A program made the position numbers and the translations under genes. DNA of 64,000 nucleotides. It comes from VMCP01 sp964527775. Lineage in GTDB: Bacteria > Bacteroidota > Bacteroidia > NS11-12g > UBA955. Below are positions 59,101 through 64,000 of the stretch, piece by piece; within the stretch, counting starts at the first letter, position 1, and every line of letters begins with the position of its first letter. The notes beneath the pieces are model-generated. The model did not search any database and had not been told where the DNA came from. It saw only the letters and a program-made list of their open reading frames with translations. The stretch spans positions 1 through 64,000 of the forward strand of contig CAZGQS010000011.1 of the NCBI GenBank assembly GCA_964527775.1, given 5' to 3'.

Positions 59101-59112
59101 AAAGAGTACTTA

Positions 59113-60216
59113 TTAAATAGGGATCTTCATTTCATACCGAGCGTTTCTACCGCCGTGTTCCGTTTTTCGCAATACGCCTTTTTCTATTAGATCTTGGATA
59201 TCTCTCAATGCTGTATCTGGTGAACATTTGCCCATTTTTGCCCATTTGGATGTATTTAATGCTCCGTCAAAGTCATCTAACAGTTTCTCCAAGATCTTTT
59301 TTTGTCTGTCGTTAAAAATGGTTCCAGTATGCCTGATCCAAAAAAGCTGTTTGGAAATGATTTTTTCCAATAGTTTTTCCGAATGTTCAATGGAATTTAA
59401 CAAGCAATTCAGGAACCACTCAATCCAAGGGGTAATATCTAAGGTGCTTTTTTGGGTTTTCTCTAAAATGTCATAATAGGAATTACGTTCTTTTCGAATT
59501 TGGGACGACATGCTGTAAAATCTGAATGACTGTCCATCAGAACGGGCCAACAATAAATCGCTCAAAGCTCTTGAAATTCTACCGTTACCATCTTCGAACG
59601 GATGTATGGTAACAAACCATAGGTGAGCAATAGCCGACATGAGCACAGGGTCTGTTTGCTTTTCGAGGTTGAACCAATCAATGAAAAGCCTCATTTCTTG
59701 GTCAATGCTGGGTGCTGGTGGTGCTTGAAAATGTATCTTCTCCTTTCCAAGTGCTCCTGAAACCACTTGCATGGGTCCGGTTGAATCATCGCGCCAATTG
59801 CCCGAAATAATTTTATACAATCCACTTTGTCCTGTTGGAAATAAAGCCGCATGCCATGATAGAAGACGTTCTGTGGTCAGTTCTTGATCAAAATTTTTAG
59901 TAGCATCTATCATTACATCAACAATACCGTCTACATGCCTTTCAGAGTATACCAATCCAGGGATTTCCAATCCCAATCGCCGTGCAATAGATGATCTTAC
60001 TTGATCCTTATTGAGGATTTCTCCCTCAATTTCGCTGGTTTTCAGAACCTCCTGTGTGAGTATTTCGAGATTAGCTTCATTTCGAATATCAAAGCCCAAG
60101 GTGCTCATCTTTCCAATCAGCTGCCCTTGCTTATTTCTAACAATGGCTAATAGCGGAAGTAATGGTTCACTGTTCCATTGAAATGTGGGCCAATTTAACT
60201 GATTGTAGATGTACAT
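59113..60216 (-). CDS. fic: Fic-family AMPylation-type protein with DUF4172 domain
   Basis: A 367-residue protein: DUF4172 N terminus (about 1-80, YIYNQLNWPTFQWNSEPLLPLL), inhibitory helix motif TSEIEG (60-65), catalytic Fic motif HPFEDGNGR (205-213, His205), and a C-terminal winged helix (about 305-365, NTSKWAKMGKCSPDTALRDIQDLIEKGVL). Fic enzymes transfer AMP or related groups to target hydroxyls; the N-terminal inhibitory helix places it in class II, which is self-restrained. The winged helix suggests that it binds its own promoter, where nested inverted repeats are found. ATG 60216 follows those repeats and excludes a longer frame. Confidence 0.92.
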   Translation of the reverse strand: MYIYNQLNWPTFQWNSEPLLPLLAIVRNKQGQLIGKMSTLGFDIRNEANLEILTQEVLKTSEIEGEILNKDQVRSSIARRLGLEIPGLVYSERHVDGIVDVMIDATKNFDQELTTERLLSWHAALFPTGQSGLYKIISGNWRDDSTGPMQVVSGALGKEKIHFQAPPAPSIDQEMRLFIDWFNLEKQTDPVLMSAIAHLWFVTIHPFEDGNGRISRALSDLLLARSDGQSFRFYSMSSQIRKERNSYYDILEKTQKSTLDITPWIEWFLNCLLNSIEHSEKLLEKIISKQLFWIRHTGTIFNDRQKKILEKLLDDFDGALNTSKWAKMGKCSPDTALRDIQDLIEKGVLRKTEHGGRNARYEMKIPI

Positions 60217-60217
60217 G

Positions 60218-60303
60218 GCTGATTCTCCGCAAATTATGCGGTGAATATAGCAATTATTCACCGCATGTGAAAATATTTACCGCAAATAATGCGGAGAATC
60301 AGC
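60218..60303. promoter_or_regulatory. Nested inverted repeats upstream of fic
   Basis: Outer arms GCTGATTCTCCGCA (60218-60231) and TGCGGAGAATCAGC (60290-60303) are perfect reverse complements. Inside, TGCGGTGAATA (60237-60247) and TATTCACCGCA (60255-60265) form a second perfect pair. CCGCA-N5-TGCGG occurs twice (60227-60241 and 60279-60293). The fic ATG is one base beyond the outer arm. Confidence 0.75.
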
Positions 60304-60323
60304 AAAAATTCCCAAAAAATGCA

Positions 60324-60707
60324 TTAAATGCAAGTTTTGGGAATTCCAGCCGTCAGCCGCTGCACCAGCATGTTTACCATGCGCCGGGAGAGTTCGCTCT
60401 TGTGTCGCGCAAAAAAGTCAATCTCTTCCACGCTCATCAGTCCCAAAATCATGCCCATCAACACATTTCGAAGCACCAATTCTTTCTGCAACTTCACCCT
60501 CACGAAGTTTTCCAAGTCTTTTTCTAGCGGGGGATATTTGGCTCCGCTGCTTTGGGACATAAAATACCTGAGCAACGCCGTGTGCTGAAATTTCAAAATG
60601 GGCCTTAAGCACGCATTCTGAAATTGCTCCAACTCCAACGAGCTCCGCTCAACATCTAGTGGAATTTCCATTTCGCTGCGCAGCGCAAATAATCGTTCAG
60701 TTCTCAT
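60324..60707 (-). CDS. Conserved hypothetical protein
   Basis: A 127-residue, mainly helical, soluble protein (MRTERLFALRSEMEIPLDVERSSLELEQFQN..., VRVKLQKELVLRNVLMGMILGLMS, EIDFFARHKSELSRRMVNMLVQRL). I have an impression of close relatives in other Bacteroidota, but know no function. It lies just before the fic regulatory region and is co-oriented with fic, yet the 107 bases between them hold fic's own control site. Confidence 0.65.
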   Translation of the reverse strand: MRTERLFALRSEMEIPLDVERSSLELEQFQNACLRPILKFQHTALLRYFMSQSSGAKYPPLEKDLENFVRVKLQKELVLRNVLMGMILGLMSVEEIDFFARHKSELSRRMVNMLVQRLTAGIPKTCI

Positions 60708-60779
60708 GATGGGAGGGTAAAGTTACGGAAGCCGATGGAATGAAATTCAACTGATGTTGATTTGGGGCATTAGATGTTA

Positions 60780-60787
60780 TACATTTG
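60780..60787 (+). promoter_or_regulatory. -7 promoter element TACATTTG of the DUF262 pair
   Basis: A perfect TAnnTTTG match 19 bases before ATG 60807. It lies downstream of an earlier in-frame ATG at 60774, which argues against that start. Confidence 0.5.
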
Positions 60788-60806
60788 GGAAATAATATTT
60801 CAAAAA

Positions 60807-62258
60807 ATGGGAAGCTCCTTGCAATTGGGTATAGCAAAAATTGGAGATTTATTGCGGTATAACAAAATCACCTATGTTCATAATGGCAAAGAAATTAATT
60901 GTATTTCATTGACCATACCTAATTATCAAAGACCTTACAAGTGGACATCCAAGAACGCCATTCAACTGTTGGATGATATTATTGAGGCGAAAAACCAGAA
61001 TAAAGAAACCTATAGGGTGGGAACTTTGATTTTGCACAAAGACTCGGGTAAATATAATATTGTTGATGGGCAACAACGCACCATTACTTTTTCTCTCTTG
61101 ATGAAGGCTTTGGGAGAAAGCGAGATTGATTTTTTAAATCAGTCAATGACCAACAATCCTTACAATCAACGCAACATCCCCAATAATTATTTGTCCCTTG
61201 AAAGAAGGATCCAAAACATGGCCGATGAGAGAGATAAGAAAGAGTTGAAAGATTATGTTGAGAATAACTGTGAACTAATCACGGTCATAACTGATAGCAT
61301 TTCAGACGCGTTTCAGTTTTTTGATTCTCAGAATGCACGAGGTAAAAAGTTGTATCCTCACGATTTACTTAAGGCATATCATTTGAGAGAAATGGCAGAT
61401 TTGGATATTTCAGAAACCGAGCGGATTGTGAAAGAATGGGAAGATTTACCCCAACAAGAGCTTGCATTGCTCTTCAGTGATTATTTATACAGAGTAAAGG
61501 AGTGGACCAAGGGCAATTGGGCATGGGAATTGACAGAGCAAAACATCCATAAATTCAAAGGAATTACCCGTAAAGACAATCACCCGTTTGCTCAGTATTT
61601 TAAGGGAGCTTTCTCCTTTGCCGAATCAATGAATCGCTCTGCAATGCCATTCGTTTCTGGTACGCGCAATTTGAAACCTTTTCAACTGGATACGCCTATT
61701 ATTGCTGGAAAACCCTTTTTTGAATTTGCAAAACACTATTTTGAAATTCTCAGGGATATAAAAAATAACGATAAATATGAGGGTTACTTCATCAATGGAA
61801 ATGAAATCGTTAAAACCCTTGACCTTAGAACCTACAAAAATGGTGTAGGAAATAGAATTACGCGATTGCTTTTTGATACCACAATATTGCTTTATGTAGA
61901 TCGGTTTTGCCCAGAAAAGCCGTCTAAAGCAGACTTAGAAATGTTGGAACAGTTTGTGGTTTGCGCTTTTGTGTGGTCATACTCCCTCAGGGCGCAATAC
62001 AAGAACTTAGGTTGGCATTCTGCTCAAAATTACATTATGGGGAAAAGTGAAGTTTTAAATTCATTCAATTTGTATAAAACCATTGCCGACTCAGATTCTC
62101 CGCTGTCTCTGTTTGGGACACTATCTGAGAAATTGATTTCCCTGCCTATGGACAAAATAGAAGCTAAAAAAGACAATATAGATGCAACGAACGATGATCA
62201 AATACATCTAAATTATTTGCATTTTTTCAAAGCCCATAAATTTCTGGATCTAATATGA
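60807..62258 (+). CDS. DUF262-domain protein, likely NTP-binding component of a restriction-like system
   Basis: A 483-residue protein with a DUF262 (ParB/sulfiredoxin-fold) domain: IPNYQRPYKW (37-46), VGTLIL, IVDGQQRTITF (85-95) and FFDSQNARGKKLYPHDLLKAYHLRE (about 166-190). In GmrSD, SspE and BrxU this domain binds and cleaves NTPs and goes with a DUF1524 HNH nuclease. Here the C-terminal half shows no EHxxP or HNH motif, so the nuclease appears to be absent. It overlaps the following DUF262 gene by 4 bp (ATGA). A defence role is likely by family and by neighbours but unproven. Confidence 0.85.
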   Translation: MGSSLQLGIAKIGDLLRYNKITYVHNGKEINCISLTIPNYQRPYKWTSKNAIQLLDDIIEAKNQNKETYRVGTLILHKDSGKYNIVDGQQRTITFSLLMKALGESEIDFLNQSMTNNPYNQRNIPNNYLSLERRIQNMADERDKKELKDYVENNCELITVITDSISDAFQFFDSQNARGKKLYPHDLLKAYHLREMADLDISETERIVKEWEDLPQQELALLFSDYLYRVKEWTKGNWAWELTEQNIHKFKGITRKDNHPFAQYFKGAFSFAESMNRSAMPFVSGTRNLKPFQLDTPIIAGKPFFEFAKHYFEILRDIKNNDKYEGYFINGNEIVKTLDLRTYKNGVGNRITRLLFDTTILLYVDRFCPEKPSKADLEMLEQFVVCAFVWSYSLRAQYKNLGWHSAQNYIMGKSEVLNSFNLYKTIADSDSPLSLFGTLSEKLISLPMDKIEAKKDNIDATNDDQIHLNYLHFFKAHKFLDLI

Positions 62259-64000
62259 GCATTAAGTCATTGCCCTTAAAAGAACTTTCCATTGCAGAAT
62301 TATACAACGGTAACAAGGTTACTTATGAAGTTCCTATTTACCAAAGAAATTATGCCTGGGAAAAAGATGAAATATTTACCTTAATTCAGGATGTATATGA
62401 TTCAATGCTCAAAAACAATTCAACCTATTACATAGGAACTTTGGTGACCTACCATAAGGGTGATCAAGTATTTGAAGTTATTGACGGGCAGCAAAGGTTA
62501 ACCACCACGAACCTGATTTTGGGGGCTCTGAATATCAAGATTCAGAATAAATTGACGTATAGGGCAAGAAAAAAAGCAAATGATACCATTCTTAGCATTC
62601 CCCATTTTCAAGTAGATGAAACCGAGGCTGGGATTTTTAGAGGATTCCGCTTCGCTCTCGAATCAATTCAAGAAATCGTGCCAATAGAACAGCTGGATGG
62701 TTTTACAAAGTATTTCCAAAATAAGGTTCACATCATACACTATCAAGTTCCAAAAGATGTTGATCTCAATCACTATTTCGAAATAATGAACTCGAGAGGG
62801 GAGCAATTGGAAAAGCATGAAATCATCAAGGCGCGTTTGATTGAAAAACTCAATGATTCTGACAAAAACAAATTCAGTCATTTATGGGAAAGTTGCTCTG
62901 AGATGGGCATTTATATTCAACAGAAGATTCAAGATGTACGGATCTTTGGAAATCATTTGAATGAGTTTATCTTAACTTCTTTTGATGAATTTCCTAATAC
63001 AGATTCTAGCCTGGATCAAGCTTCTATTTTGGAGTTGATTGAATTCAGAGGAAAACAAGATATTCAGCATGAAAAAGAAAAAGATGATTCTTTCCAAGCC
63101 ATCATTGATTTTTCAAATTTTTTACTGATAGTTTTGAAAATTACGCGTCTTGACGAACTCAATTTTGATCCAACGAATTTTAATCTAGATGACAAAGATC
63201 TCATTCATGAATTTGATAAAATCAAGGATTCGGTAAACGAGGATTTTGTGAAGAAATTTGCTTTTAATTTGTTGCAGGCAAAGTTTTTATTGGATAATTT
63301 CATGGCACACCACTCCAATGAGGAAGATACCATGGAAAATAATCCTTGGAAGCTTCAAACTTGGTATAAAGATGATAAACAGAAGTACTTACGAAACTTA
63401 AGTAATAATGACCTCAAGGTTCAACAAAAGTTGGTTCAATTGCTCTCCATGTTTGAGGTGTCTTTCACTGCTCGACAGCGAAAAAACTATTTGTTGTATT
63501 GTTTGCTGTATCTCTTTGTAAATAAGACCGAAAATGGTTGGGATGTTCAAGATTACAGTGTCTTTGTTTCAAATTTGGCAGATAAATTTTTGAGGGATGT
63601 TTATTTGGTGGAAGACAACTTGAGTGAAATCAACGTGCCCAAGCCAGGTAGTTTTGATGCAGCCATATTGAATGGAAATCAAATTGATACGAACATTCAC
63701 AACATCCATTTTAACTTCTCATCAATTTATGGTGATGGCAATATTGAGTCGAAAGGTATTTCCTTGTATATTTTTAACTATTTAGACTTTAAAATTTGGG
63801 AGAAATATGCAAACGAGTTGGAAGGAGAAAAGACCGTAAAAGGCAGCCCCAATCGAATCCATTTTTTTGAAACATTAGGATGCAGTGATTTTGATTTGAA
63901 AGTGCTCGAGCAATTTTACTTTTCTCGAACCCGCCGAAGTCTGGAACATTTTTATCCGCAAGCAAATGCAACCGGTGAAAACGGCACTTTAAACCAAGCT
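62255..64000 (+). CDS. DUF262-DUF1524 protein, GmrSD-like endonuclease (partial, runs off window)
   Basis: An open frame of 582 codons without stop to the window end. The N-terminal DUF262 domain shows YEVPIYQRNYAWEKDEI (24-40), YIGTLVTY, VIDGQQRLTTTNLI (75-88) and FEIMNSRGEQLEKHEIIKARLI. A long helical middle follows. Close to the end RRSLEHFYPQA resembles the (S/T)LEHIxPQ start of the DUF1524 His-Me nuclease domain, so the nuclease part should lie just beyond the window. Type IV restriction enzymes that cut modified phage DNA share this layout. It is coupled to the DUF262 gene before it by an ATGA overlap. Confidence 0.85.
   Translation, partial: MSIKSLPLKELSIAELYNGNKVTYEVPIYQRNYAWEKDEIFTLIQDVYDSMLKNNSTYYIGTLVTYHKGDQVFEVIDGQQRLTTTNLILGALNIKIQNKLTYRARKKANDTILSIPHFQVDETEAGIFRGFRFALESIQEIVPIEQLDGFTKYFQNKVHIIHYQVPKDVDLNHYFEIMNSRGEQLEKHEIIKARLIEKLNDSDKNKFSHLWESCSEMGIYIQQKIQDVRIFGNHLNEFILTSFDEFPNTDSSLDQASILELIEFRGKQDIQHEKEKDDSFQAIIDFSNFLLIVLKITRLDELNFDPTNFNLDDKDLIHEFDKIKDSVNEDFVKKFAFNLLQAKFLLDNFMAHHSNEEDTMENNPWKLQTWYKDDKQKYLRNLSNNDLKVQQKLVQLLSMFEVSFTARQRKNYLLYCLLYLFVNKTENGWDVQDYSVFVSNLADKFLRDVYLVEDNLSEINVPKPGSFDAAILNGNQIDTNIHNIHFNFSSIYGDGNIESKGISLYIFNYLDFKIWEKYANELEGEKTVKGSPNRIHFFETLGCSDFDLKVLEQFYFSRTRRSLEHFYPQANATGENGTLNQA

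Noticed and set aside
59011..59112. Sequencing frameshift as the cause of the short DUF2071 frame
   Set aside because: Only 12 bases remain before the fic stop codon, and no other frame continues the family, so the rest is truly missing here.

Overview
The window looks like a scaffold from a member of the Bacteroidota, most likely a flavobacterium-like aerobic genome. The evidence is: many genes preceded by the Bacteroidota -7 promoter element TAnnTTTG with very short leaders and no visible Shine-Dalgarno sequence; several secreted proteins carrying the two type IX secretion tail types (the gliding-associated CHU_C-like tail with its NRWG motif, and the Por-type tail with YPNP or FPNP); a TonB-dependent receptor; and AT-rich DNA. 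A run of 100 N marks a scaffold join. No insertion sequence, prophage, CRISPR array or tRNA was seen.

Layout. 1-71: last bases of a 5S rRNA and its terminator. 106-2494: three tandem paralogous secreted proteins. 2495-4637: methyltransferase and OprD-like porin. 4965-8495: TonB receptor and lipoprotein, divergent from oxyR. 8688-12211: M1 peptidase, HupE-like protein and DUF6702-like protein. 12242-17898: molybdenum-enzyme operon (membrane protein, NTPase-MobA fusion, FdhD, small protein, FdhF/YdeP-type oxidoreductase). 17915-30819: secreted proteins, pirin, UPF0324 transporter, ferritin, a Crp/Fnr regulator and an esterase. 30859-34628: outer membrane protein, then the arsenic operon arsR - DUF6428-like - arsC-like - acr3. 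34699-39645: LamG adhesin, LysR regulator divergent from isocitrate dehydrogenase. 39787-44635: RsiV-like secreted protein, AAA_14 ATPase, fatty acid hydroxylase, CorA. 44682-49844: compact glycan locus (ACP, KAS III-like enzyme, GT2-GNAT fusion, membrane glycosyltransferase-like protein, WecE-type aminotransferase). 50643-51586: Xre-RES toxin-antitoxin. 52461-59100: MFS transporter, thioredoxin-fold protein, second AAA_14 ATPase, methyltransferase, CrtA-like protein, remnant of a DUF2071 gene. 59113-64000: Fic protein, conserved hypothetical, and two overlapping DUF262 genes (the second runs off the window), resembling a defence locus.

The most striking structure is not a gene. Eight intergenic regions hold arrays of degenerate 7-bp repeats. 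Different sequence families (TTTGGTC, GAGAGCT, GGCTGAT, GATAACC/GATCACC, GACCAAA) follow one another without leaving the 7-bp register. Two arrays, of 30 and 35 uninterrupted units, end exactly at the ATG of arsR and of acr3, so they form the leader of these arsenic genes. Others supply the stop codon, or the last codons, of neighbouring genes. Some also hold a 17-bp tandem repeat (GGACTCACGCTTCGCTA). Further unexplained signals are a strand-biased CCCCCGAAA motif, nested inverted repeats in front of fic, and 33-bp tandem repeats in front of an AAA_14 gene.
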